This document shows positions 1 through 12,600 of a stretch of 64,000 bases of DNA, one piece after another (within the stretch, counting starts at the first letter, position 1; each line of letters opens with the position of its first letter). Below the pieces are notes generated by a model that had not been told where the DNA came from, searched no databases, and was given only the letters and a program-made list of their open reading frames with translations. The DNA lies in assembly GCA_964016985.1 (NCBI GenBank), contig OZ024836.1:38932803-38996802 (forward strand), in the 5' to 3' direction. The DNA is from Anodontia alba (Eukaryota > Mollusca > Bivalvia > Lucinida > Lucinidae). A program made the translations under genes and the position numbers.

Positions 1-75
1 ACCATGTGCATCCTCTTACACTATGGCATATTTCTTCATACGCCAGCACCTTTCTCAATCATACGTGTCACATAC

Positions 76-244
76 CTTTACGTAGCTGATCAAGAATCTT
101 TGATATTTCTGTGTGTTTCTTTTCATATTCATCAGCATCTCTAGACGACACTGACTGTTTGTCTTCCAATTCCTTTAATATCTTCTTTCTCTGGTCTTCC
201 AACTCAATGCCTTGTAATTTGAACTTTTCTATTTCATTTTTAAT
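76..244 (-). CDS. ODAD1: ODAD1-like coding exon 7 (last in window)
   Basis: The acceptor TTTTCCTCCTGCAG and the donor GTATGTG (75-69) bound 169 bp. It encodes EKFKLQGIELEDQRKKILKE and DEYEKKHTEISKILDQLRK. The gene continues to the left of the window. Confidence 0.88.
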
Positions 245-3200
245 CTGCAGGAGGAAAACAAAATAACAGTTTAAGGGGAATGAATACACCTCAAAGAGTG
301 ATCATTCTGAAAGTATTTGATTGATTGTGTTGGGGTTTAACGACACATCAACCATTGTGGGTCATCTTGTGTCATCTCCCAGAGAAAGGGAGAAGAGAGT
401 TAGAAGAGATAGTAGATGAGATGAAGAGAGGGATAGGGGAGAAGAAGGAAAATGAATGAAAGTGAAGCAACAGAAGAAGTTAAAACATTTCCCCTCTACC
501 TGCACCTGCTGCAATGGTAGCAGGCCTTGCCCAACTGTAAGCCAGTATCAGTAGGATGCGCCAGTGACGCAAGATACACGACACCTTTGCCTCACCCAAC
601 CTCCCCCTGAAAGTATTTGTCTCCCTTCTCAGTGGAACTATTCTTAAAGGAAAGAACTTACTCCCATGGGGAGCAAATTCTTTCCTTTAAGAGTAGTCCC
701 ACTCCGAGAAAGAACTGACTTATCAAAAAATATTCTTGAAAAGTCTCAACAGCATTTCAGTCATATGGAGCTATCTCCAAAAGAGGCAGGAAGAAAGAAA
801 AGAAGACTGAGACAACATGAAAAAAGTCCCAATCCCTGAACTTGCTTTGATGAAAGAACGTCTATTCCAAAAGCCATTGATGGAAGGGTCAACTCGCAGA
901 AAGTTTCAGGAGGACAGCACACCAACCTGCCACCCACATCAATAGACCTGGAGTTGACTTGTAGTTTAACTATCAAGTCAACACAACACTTTATTTACAA
1001 TCGAACTTCAAATTGATCAAACATCTTTGGGGCCATGGAGTGTTGTTCAAAAATTGGGTAGTTCAAGCTACTGAGGGTTAGTCATGGTGCCAGATCAGGA
1101 AGCAAATAGCAATGATTTAGGGAAATCTTTTAGAGCTACACTATAATGGTATGTTGTGTACTTATTAGGATTGCCTTGATGATGCAATTCTAATGAGTGC
1201 ACACAACATAGCTACAGATAAGAGGGGTATCCACATATTTTTCTTATTTCTCTACAAAAATATGTTGTGGTACTCATTAGAAGTGCCTCACTGAGGCGCT
1301 TCTAATGAGTACCCATAACATATGTTTTCATGGAGAAATAAGAAAGATATCAGCGATTTTTGGATGAAAAAAGCTCCTTATCTGTTGCTATGCAACATAC
1401 CATTTCATGATAAAATAAGAAAAAATTTCCTTAAATATTTGATTTTTGGAGCTATTGGAAGAATTTTAAGAGCACTCAAAAACGAGTTGGAATTAGCCAT
1501 GGTAAACGAGCCACCCGGGTTTGAGCTATTGCGGTTCCACTGTATGTTGTGACTTATTGGGCTTTGAAGATCTAGCAAATGTTGTCACTGAAATCAACAT
1601 CTTTGTAAGTGATGTCATAATCATTAATTAAATATGCAAAACTTAAATAAATCTCATCTGAAAGAATGTTATGTTGCAATATACCTCTGTTCATTTGCAA
1701 ATAACACTCAAATGGCTGATATAAGCAGCATTTTTCTGTCACCGATGGCTTTTATTCCTGTCACAGACAGCTTTTATTCCTGTCACAGATGGTTTTTATT
1801 CCTGTCAAAGACAGCTTATACTTGTGTTTTACAAAAGTTATGTATATCTAATTAATATTAAAAATGCTAACAAAAAATTAATCAACAATATCTTTTTTTA
1901 TTTCTAAACCACTTTGAATCAAATTTGCACCAAGATGCTTGTTTGCTAAAGCTAACTATTTTGTGGTATACAGTCAACCCTCTTTATACAGACACTTGAT
2001 ACAATAACAAAATTCATTATAATGACAATTTGACTGTCACAAAACCTCCACTCAAGAGGTGACAGTTAATGAGAATATTATTTATACTGTAAGAATATTG
2101 CATTAACACTTCAAGCAACAAATATCCAAAACATATGTTCTATGAGGAAATAAGGATAAACAAAGTCTTTCTTACATATCATTCTGTCCATTAAGGATTC
2201 TTTACAACAGCAAATTCATTTTAATGCCAACATCTTTGGGAACAAATGCTGTCGTTGTAGCAAGTGTTCAATGTATATTGCAACTAGTGGGCCTTCCTAT
2301 AAGTTACAAATAGCTCTACCTCAGAGACACCAGGCAATCCATCTGTCTAGAGGTATGACTGGGTGACTGGTCTAAAACAACTGACGTAAAACAAAAGCCT
2401 ACCTCTTGGATGGCATCATTTATTGACTCAATCTCATTATTCTGTTCATTTACATAGTTGAACAAGGCAAAGTTTTTATCCTCCACTTCAATGAATTTGT
2501 GAACCAAAAGGTCAAGGTCATCTTCTCCTGTCATTGCTTTAATCTTTTCAAATGCTTCCTGGTATGTTTCAACTGAATCCACCTGACTTTCCTTCTTACG
2601 TTCTGTCTCCAGTGCTTCTGTAAATCATAGAAAATATATAAGATAACTCAAACAGCATCTCGGCATCCATAGTTTGCATCTACAATACAGTAAATATACA
2701 TGTACTTTACAATTAAAAGTGCATTAGCTATATGCCTGCAAATGCATTTGCATTTGCAGGCATATAATTAATGCACTTTCATACATTCAATATTGGGATG
2801 TTGTTTGCAAATGCGCATCAACATTATAACCTGTATTTCCTTTAAAAGCTACAAAACCCTTTTCTCATGGTACATATCACAGACAAGGTGAAGGGACAGC
2901 TGTACATGAAAAATGGTTCCGACCTTTTAGACTATGCAGCTGTTGTGACAGGCACTTTAAGGGTTATTAATTTTAATTTTCTCTCTACTCACCCTTCCTC
3001 TGTCTCCAAGCAACCAGTTGTGGATCCTCATTTCTTTCCTGGCCTTTAATTCCCATAAAGATTTTGAGAGCACGGTCATGATCAATGATACGCATGAGCT
3101 CCTTCATCTCTGCATTGTGCTGTTGAAGATCCTTGTCTGCCTTCTCCTTGAGAATAAGCATCTTCTGTTGGGCTTCATCACTGGAATAAATGAGACAAAA

Positions 3201-6200
3201 CATGAGAAAATATATTTTTGGACATGTCCACAGCTCCAGTTTCTGGTGAAAGAATGTGCACAATACTGCTTAACTACTTAGAGGACTAAACCTGCCTAGT
3301 AAAAGTGTGGTTAGGTAAACTGACCACACTCGATATGACCCCATTGGGTTGACTGGGCCATAAAACCACAAAACAAACAAACAAAAGTGCCAGACAATAG
3401 GCATATCAAGATAAATATTTTTCTCATTTGTCCATGAAAACATATGTTGTGGGTACTCATTAGAAGTGCCTCAGAGAGCTTCATCAGTGGAATAAGTGAG
3501 ATAAACTGTGAGAATATAAGAATCCATCATGAGTGTCCATGCGGGACAGGGAAATCTCAACCGAGGCCAGGGACGAGGCTTGGCAAGTCCCTGGTTCAAA
3601 TTCCTAACCTGAGGGTGAGATTCACCTATTCTGCAAGGACTGGCTCATGATGGATTCTTTTTCTCCCCACCTTTAAGTGGATTGTTCCCGGGATCAGCAT
3701 GGTCGTGTGAGATATAAGTGTCTCATATACACTGGCAAAATGCCTGTATCATACAGGAAAAGGTGGCAGGAAATATATTTGGTCATGGACAGAGCTGCAG
3801 ACAACAGGCATATCCAGATATTTGTCCATGAAAACTTATGTTGTGGGTACTCATAAGAAGTGCCTTAGAGTAAATATGGTATATAAACAGTGAAGAATAC
3901 GATCAGCAATCCATCCAAGCAGTCTGATCAGCATTCATTATTCCCTGGTAGAAGACTTCTACCTCTTGATAAGATGCTTTTATCAGCCAAAAAGTATTGA
4001 TATTTTTCTTATTTCTCTATGAAAACATATGTTGTGGATACTCATTCAAAGAGCCTCACTGAGGCACTTCTAATGAGTACCTGTAACATATGCCTTCATG
4101 GAGAAATAAGAAAACTTTTGTGTGGATATGCCTAGACCCCTATTCAGAAGGCAGGCAAAAACAATTTCCTCTCATAATTAAGTCATATATGACCTGTGAT
4201 GACATCTGTATTCAAAATGGTTGACAGTATTGATAAGAAGATAATGTAGCATTGAAAGAACTTAACTCTCTTGAAAAAGGATTTAATTAGCTGAAACGCT
4301 GAGATTTGTTTGTGAAATAATCTGTGCAAAAACAATTTTGACTAAGTTGCCTCCCATTAAGTGTATCAATGCCCCATAATTATCTATTGTCAGAAAATAA
4401 CTTGCAGATGACTTGTGTAGGAGGAGTATTTGATGATAATTCTAGGATAATTTTTTCTCCAGAAAACATATGTTTTGAGTGGTGGAAAAAAGCGCCTTAT
4501 CAACAGCTATGGTTACAGCTATACATCCCAATATTAAAGTTACCATATTTACCTTAAATAGTGGGACTATTTACTCCTTACCATACTTATCCTAAAATTC
4601 AAACATGTCCTTTTCACTACCTGTTGATAAGTCTAAAATCTGCTGGACTGAGAGGCAATCAGTGTAGACCCTGATCAGAAACTGAGTCTGCAGCATCTGA
4701 TATGAATCTACATTGTTTGCTCAGGCCTGTCTGCAGGGGTCATCCTAGAGCTTTCAGAGAGGGAGAAGTTTTGCAACAATTTCAGAGTTTTAGGGAGAAG
4801 TTTTGGTCCAAATTTTGGATTTACCTATACATTCTATACATTTTCACTTCTCCCTCAGCTCAAGATAGGAAGGTCAGCCAGCTTAGGGAGACTTATTCTC
4901 CCAAATCGCCCTCTAGGATGACCCCTGCCTGTCTGTCCCAATGCTTTGGGCTAGAATTGGTAAATTCTATATTTCAACTCACCGAGAATCATATGCCTGT
5001 GTAGACTGTTCAATCAGCTGACCCTTCTGCCTCCTCAGACTACTCAATTCTTTCTCCAGCTTTTTGTAGATTTGCTCAAATCTGTTCCTCTCATTACGTA
5101 AACTTTCAATTTCACCTCGCAATTTGGAGTTTTCTGTCAGAATGCCGTTGAACTTTTTCTTAGACTACAATGAGACATTTCACAAACTTATATTCTGTTG
5201 AAATGCAAGCAAATTTATGGCCATCTTTTAAAATTTTAGACATATTCTGGCATATGTTTTCCATCAACTCAGCTCCAGCTAAGATGGGGTATCTGGAAAC
5301 CTATTTTGATTATCGATCTCCATGAAAAGGTATGTTGTTGGTGCTCATGAAAAGGTATTTTGCCGGTAGAGCACTTCTAACAAGTACCAACAACTATGTT
5401 TTCATGTAGAAATAAGGGCCAAGTTGTTCGAACTAACAATGTTGTTAGTTAATGTATCGTTAAAATTTTGAACATTAAATATGGCATACATATGTACACT
5501 AATATTTTTGCTGAAAAAAATGTGAGTAGCTTTTGCATTTGCAAAAGCTACTCACATTTTTTCAGCAAAAATAACTGTGAATTAGATACTCTACTTAATA
5601 GAGCAGTTAACATTTTGACCACTAATGAGCTCGTTAAGCTAACAATGCTTTGAAAAACTGGGCCCAGTACTTCTCTGTTGAAAAAAAAAGTGCCTTATCA
5701 AGAGCTTGAACCCTTGTCATGCTGAATAAATTAAGATGCCACACCCACTTCAAATTTTCAGCCAATTAGATTACTTGATCCAGGTTATTGATATAAAATC
5801 ACATAATGAAACAGTGCAGATCCCGATCAGTTGGCTTCTTCAAAAGCCAACTGATCAACTGATCTGGATCTACAATGTTTGCAAAGGCAGGACACATCTG
5901 GGTTCAGCTGGATAAAGGTTAACACTTGTCATGCTGAATAAATTGATGCCATGCCCACTTCAAATTTTCGGCCAATTAGATTACTTGATCCAGGCGGGCC
6001 CCCGTAGCCTAGTGGATAAGAGAGTTGACTCTTAATCCATTAGGTTTCTCACCGCTGTGGTTCGAGCCTAGCTCGGGTCATATGTGGGAAAGCCAAGTTC
6101 TGCTTACGGATGGTCAGGTGGTTTTTCTCCGGGTACTCCGGTTTTCGCCAACCTTCGATGAACGATCGGCTCGATATAAGTGAAATATTCTTGAAAGGGC

Positions 6201-9200
6201 CGTAAAACCCAAATCAAAAAAAAAAAAAAAAAAAAGATTACTTGATCCAGGCTGTTGATACAAATTCATATACTGAATAACAAACAGTGCAGATCCAGAT
6301 CAGTTGGCTTCTTTAGAGGCCAACTGATCTGGATCTACACTGTTTGCAAAGGCAGGACATATCCCAGTTCAGCTGGACAAGGGTTAACACTTGTCATGCT
6401 GAATAAATTGATGCCATGCCCACTTCAAATTTTCGGCCAATTAGATTACTTGATCCGGGCAGTTGATACAAATTCATATACTGAATAACAAACAGTGCAG
6501 ATCCAGATCAGTTGGCTTCTTTAGAAGCCAACTGATCTGGATCTACACTGTTTGCAAAGGCAGGACATATCCCAGTTCAGCTGGTCAAGGGTTAACACTT
6601 GTCATGCTGAATAAATTGCTGCCATGCCCACTTAAAATTTTCAGCCAATTAGATAACTTGATCTAGGCTGTTTATACAAATTCACATACTGAATAACAAA
6701 CAGTGCAGATCCAGATCAGTTGGCTTCTTCAGAAGCCAACTGACCTGGATCTACATTGTTTGCAAAGGCAGGACATATCTGGGTTCAGCAGGACAAGGGT
6801 TTACATGATGTGTGAAAGCCTTTGCTGCAGTCCTTTCATAATGTGATATCTTGTAGTACTGGTCACATGTTCTAATGTGTACTCACAACATGTTTTCTGG
6901 AGCTTTGAGATCAAGGATCTGCTTGAAAGGGAACTGAACATTTTTCAGTTTTTGGAGGTGAAATTTTCTATATATTTGAATAGGCCCATTTTCGTAATGT
7001 CAATCATTCTGAGCTATTACAGTTTCCAAGTTTACTGACATTTGCCAAGAACTATTTGCGCATGAGGATTTCCAAGGGCTGGACTTTTAAGCTTGGGCTA
7101 CAAATGTACCTCCAGCACACCAGGCAAAATACCACTGTCAAGACAGATACCAGAAGGTTCCACTTAGTTTGTGTCATGCTACAAACATCACAAAATATGA
7201 TACAGTTGCAAGCACCTAGATTATCAGAGACATGTGAATAACTCATCACAATGAGGTGACTTGATACTTTCTGGTTGCAACAAATCTTATTAACAAATTA
7301 CAATATGAAATATACCATATCTTGAACCGATGGGAGTTCCCTTCCCTACTTCCCCTGCCCTATGACCTAAATACACTGAAACCTCTTTATAAGATGGCTC
7401 ATTACAACATGGTTTCAGATATAAAGGTGGATCCCAAAAGTGTTGTATCCAAACAAAAATGTATAGATCATAAAGATAAAAGCACTGCAAGCATAATACC
7501 CCACCAGTTTGGTCAAAATCCATCAACATTTACTCAAGTTACTGTTTGGAAACAGAAATATGGGCAGGCAGAGAACTGAGTCAAAAATTGACGAAATTTG
7601 CCCATTAGCAATCCCAAACTAGATCTCTACAATATCAATGCTCATACCAAGTTTGGCAAAAATCCATTGATATTTATTCAAGTCATTGGCCAGAAACGAA
7701 AATACAGATGGAAGGACGTACATATGACAGAGGGACGGACAGACAGATGGACACACGGATGACCAATGTGAAACCATAATACCCCGCCACTATCGTGTGG
7801 CAGGGTATAACTAGAAATGTGTCAGTATGACACAGATGCCCCCACCCAGGGCCATCCTCAACCACATACTGGTATTTTGCGAAAAATGAAGTTTAAAAAA
7901 GGTACAAATCAATCTTGTTTAATAAAAATATCAGAAGGAAAACATCTTTTGAAGGTGAAAAAGGGCCATAAATCCCATAATAATGGGTTGATTTTACCCT
8001 ACTTGGAACTTGACCTCTATTTTATGATTATATATCTGTGTGTTAAATTTGAATTCAATACACTAATGTTTTTAAAAGATATCAAACTGAAACTATTTTT
8101 CAACGTTGAAAAAGGGCTGTAACTCCAAATATAATTGGTGGATTTTACCCTAAATCAAACTTGACCTATATTTTATAATTATGTGCTTGTGTATAAAATA
8201 TGAATCCAATTCACTAATCTTTTCAAAAATTATGAAATGGAACCATTTTTCAAAGCTGAAAAAGGGCCATAACTCCAAAAATAATTGGTGGATTTACCCA
8301 AAATCCACTTGACATACATTTTATGATTATATACCCGTGTATAAAATTTGAATCCAATACACTAATCTTTTCAAAAGATATCGAACTGAAACCATTTTTC
8401 AACTATTTTTCAATACTGATAAAGGGCCTCAACTCCAAAATAATTGGTTGATTTAACCCTAAATCTAACTTGACCTATATTTTATAATTATATGCTTGTG
8501 TATAAAATATGAATCCAATTCATTAATCTTTTCAAATGTTATGGAACAGAAACCATTTTTCTAAGTTGAAAAAGGGCCATAACTCCAAAAATAATTGGTG
8601 GATTTTACCCTAAATCCAAATTGACATACATTTTATGATTATATACCTGTGTATAAAATTTGAATCCAATACACTAATCTTTTCAAAAGATATCGAACGG
8701 AAACCATTTTTCAACTATTTAACAACATTGATAAAGGAATGTAACTCCAAAAATAATTGGTGGGCGTTACCCTAAATCAAACTTGACCTATGTTTTATAA
8801 TTATATGCTTGTGTATAAAATATGAATCCAATTCACTAATCTTTTCAAATATTATGGAACGGAAACCATTTTTCAAAGGTGAAAAAGGACCATAACTCCA
8901 AAAATAATTTGTGGATTTTACCCTAAATCGAACTTGACCTACATTTTATGATTATATACCTGTGTATAAAATTTCAATCCAATACACCAATCCTTTCAAA
9001 AGATATCGCACGGAAACCAAAAGTGTTACGTACGGGACGGACATACGTACGGACAGCGGTGATACTATATGCACCCCCATTGAAAATGGCAGGGGCATAA
9101 AAAAATGACCATTGACCATTTATGGTCATTTTTTCTATACAGTCTATACATTTTTGTTTGGATACAAAAATATATAGACTATATAGAAAAATGACCATTT

Positions 9201-9541
9201 ATGGTCATTTTTCTATATAGTCTATACATTTTTGTTTGGATACAACATGGTTTCAGTTAACATAGTTTTTTCTTTGGATCCCAACAATAGTATTATAAAG
9301 AGGTTGTGATATATTTACCTGATCAAGCCTGTTTTCCAAGGTTCTTAAAGTCTTTTGAGTCTGTACAGTATGCTGGGCACTCATGTGTACACCGCCCATG
9401 TTGCGATGTTGGGCCTTGATTTTACGCTCCCACTCACGGTTCTTTGCTTCTAGTTCAATTAATTTCTTCTTTTCATCGTCAATGAGTTGTTGATAATCAT
9501 CTGTAATAGGAAATTCATCATTGCTAGTCAATTTCAGCACA

Positions 9542-9639
<98 letters not shown>

Positions 9640-12600
9640 ATGCGTGCATTTGTGTGTGTGTGTGTATGTGTGGAGGTTGGGTGGGGGCACAGTTTTCCTC
9701 TGTGGTATGAGAAATCATTGCTTCATAGCGTAAAAAAATCTGGCCGTTTCTCAAGGCATATGAAAAAACAATCACCATTCTAGAATTTCGTCTGCATAAT
9801 GTTACAGTTATATATTTACACTTTATATTTGGACACCTTAACTCCTTACCATACTTCTATAATATGAGCAAGTCCATTTTACTGTTGATGAGCTAATAGC
9901 TGGATTAGTGGCAAACAATGTAGACCTGATCAGAGGCTACATTGTGTCTCTCTGTCTGAAAACATAGGGTAAATACTATACCCTATTCACCTTAATTATT
10001 CAGACAGACAGGCCTGAGCAAACAGTGTAGGCCCATATCTAAAATTGCATAATACAACAGCTGATCATGGTCTATACTGTTTGCACTCCAAACAGAAGAG
10101 GTAGTAAAATGAATTAATTCATAGCTCCAGATATGAGGTTTGTGGTATCCATAGCTCCAGATATCGAGGGTTGATCGCAAGACTGTAGCAAGTCAGATGG
10201 TTGTTTCTCCCAATACTTAATCTCCTCACCATGAAGGCGTTATGAAGATTACAACATTTCTTTCTGTAAACAATGCAAATTTAGGTGCCATTGCTCGTAT
10301 GAGCAATGGCACCTAAATTTGCATTGTTTACAAAGGGGTAAAAGTTGTTCCTAAACAAGGGTTTCAAAAATATGTTTGAGTTAATTACTACAGTCTTGCG
10401 CTCAACCCTCAATATGAGGGGTATCCCCATATTATTTTTCTTATTTCTCCAAGAAAACATATTGTGAGTACTCATTAGAAGCGCCTCAGCAAGGTATTAG
10501 AAGCGCCTAAGCAAGGCACTTTCAATGAGTACCACAACATATATTTTTTTAGGAAAAATATTAGTACTTTTTGACTGAAAAAAATCGCCTTTTCTGGGGC
10601 TATGGGTATCCACATAATCATCATCATCATCATCAACGGATTTTTTATTAACGTGCAGGTACAGGGGCAACATCCACATCAGTGGCCCCCCTTCCATGCT
10701 GCAAGTATGGCAGATCTCACACCAGCTCTCCAGGTATAAAATTTTTTATATTTTAAGACATTGTTATTTCACGATGAAAATGTACATTGTTGAGGCTCAT
10801 TGGAAGCGCCTCAACCAGGCACTTCTAATAAGTGCACACAACATATGATTTTATGGAAAAATAATAAAAATATCAGTGTTTGTCAGTTGAAAAAAACCTC
10901 ATCTGGAGCAGTGCCTATTCAAATCTGAGAAGAAATATGCTTAAGGATTTGAGGAGAAAGAACACTTAAGGTAAATATGGTAGTCAATTCTAAAAGATTA
11001 ACCTCAATACATATTTAATGTAAAATAAAAACAAGGTCTTAACTCATTTGTTAATTATCATGCTGTGTTAAAAAATCATAGCTCCAGATAAGGTGGGTTT
11101 TTTTTGTTGTTTTTTTTTCAAACAAAAGTACTGACATTTTTCTTATTTCTCCATGTAAACATATGTTGTGGTTCTCATAAGAAGTGCCTAGGCTAGGCAC
11201 CTCTAATGAGTACCCACAACAAATTTTCATGCAGAAATAAGAAAGATATTACGCCAAATAAAAAATATGTGTGTTTAGGGTAACATGTTAGAAAAAAAAT
11301 AGGTAGTGTAGGTAGGGATTTTTTTTTTTTTTTTGCATTTTTTTTTTCTTTGATGAAGAATAATACCATAATCACCAAATATATTTGGACTTCGCACATA
11401 ATTCACATAAAATTTTACCAAGTCTGTTTGATTATCCTTAAATGTTTCTAAAAGTACTGATAGAATGGCAAACAGTGTAGACCCCGATCAAACTGCTCCA
11501 TTAGGAGCAGTTTGATCTGGGTCTACACTGTTTGCTCAGCCCTCGAGCCTTGTCCGAATGTTTAGCATAATTTTTTTTTTTTTTTTTTTTTTTGAGAAAA
11601 CATGAAAAAAATTGCTAGGTTTCACCAGGAAAATTAGGCAGATTAGGGTTACCCTAAACACAAATATTTTTTTTATTTGGCCTTATGTAGATATCCCTTC
11701 TTATCTGCAGCTATGTAAATGTAAAGTACCATTGGCTTCAGCTAGATTCGAAAGGGTTTCAGTGTGTCCCTCGTCCATGATCTGGTTGCTGCGACTCTCA
11801 GCCAGTCGTAATTCCTTCAACAGTTCCTGTTTCTCACCTTCTAGTGTGCCAATCTCTCCCCTAAAAATAAAAACAAATGAGCCAGCACACGACAAAACCT
11901 ACAATAAGACTTGTACGACCAGCAAAGACAGATCAGCCTGTGCATCCGTGCCGTCTGATTGGAGTCTTTGCTGATTGCATGCACCGTCTACAGAGAGACT
12001 TCCGGATATCCAAAGAGGGGTCAATGAGAATCCTTGCCATGCTGGGTAAATGTACACGTTGATCTGAGTCCTTGCTGGTTACACAGGTCTTATTGTAGGT
12101 TTTGTTGTGCACTGGCTCAAATGCTATCATAGATCCAGATAAGGCCAGGTTAGGAGACATCTGTGAATAATAAAGGGATGTCTATTCAATCTTCTATAAA
12201 ATAATAGTATGTTGAGTGTAGTCTAGAATATCCTCAGTGAGGCAATTCTACTGAGTACACTCAACATACAATTTGATGATAAAATAGAAAATCTTCCTAA
12301 ATATCACAAAACATTTGTTTTCTTGAGCTGTTGGCAGAATTTCCTAGGGACTCAAAAACGAGTTTGAATTAGCTACGGTAAACGAGTCCTCTGTGTTCGC
12401 ATCATTCAGGTTTTACTCTAGATGTTTTCATGGAAAATAAGAGATACATTATGTGGCTATCCCATCTCATTTGGAGCTTTACCATAATTACAGTACTGGT
12501 ATTCAGAAAAAAACACACCAAAAAAAAAGCAAAAAAAAAAACAAAAACAAACATTCTTACCAAATTCACCCCAAGTATTCATATATTTTAAGTCTTTCAT

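Noticed and set aside
9253..9690. 145-codon minus-strand frame with a poly-(Thr-His) stretch
   Set aside because: The T-H run is the translated (CA)n microsatellite. Only the 9319-9500 part is a genuine exon.
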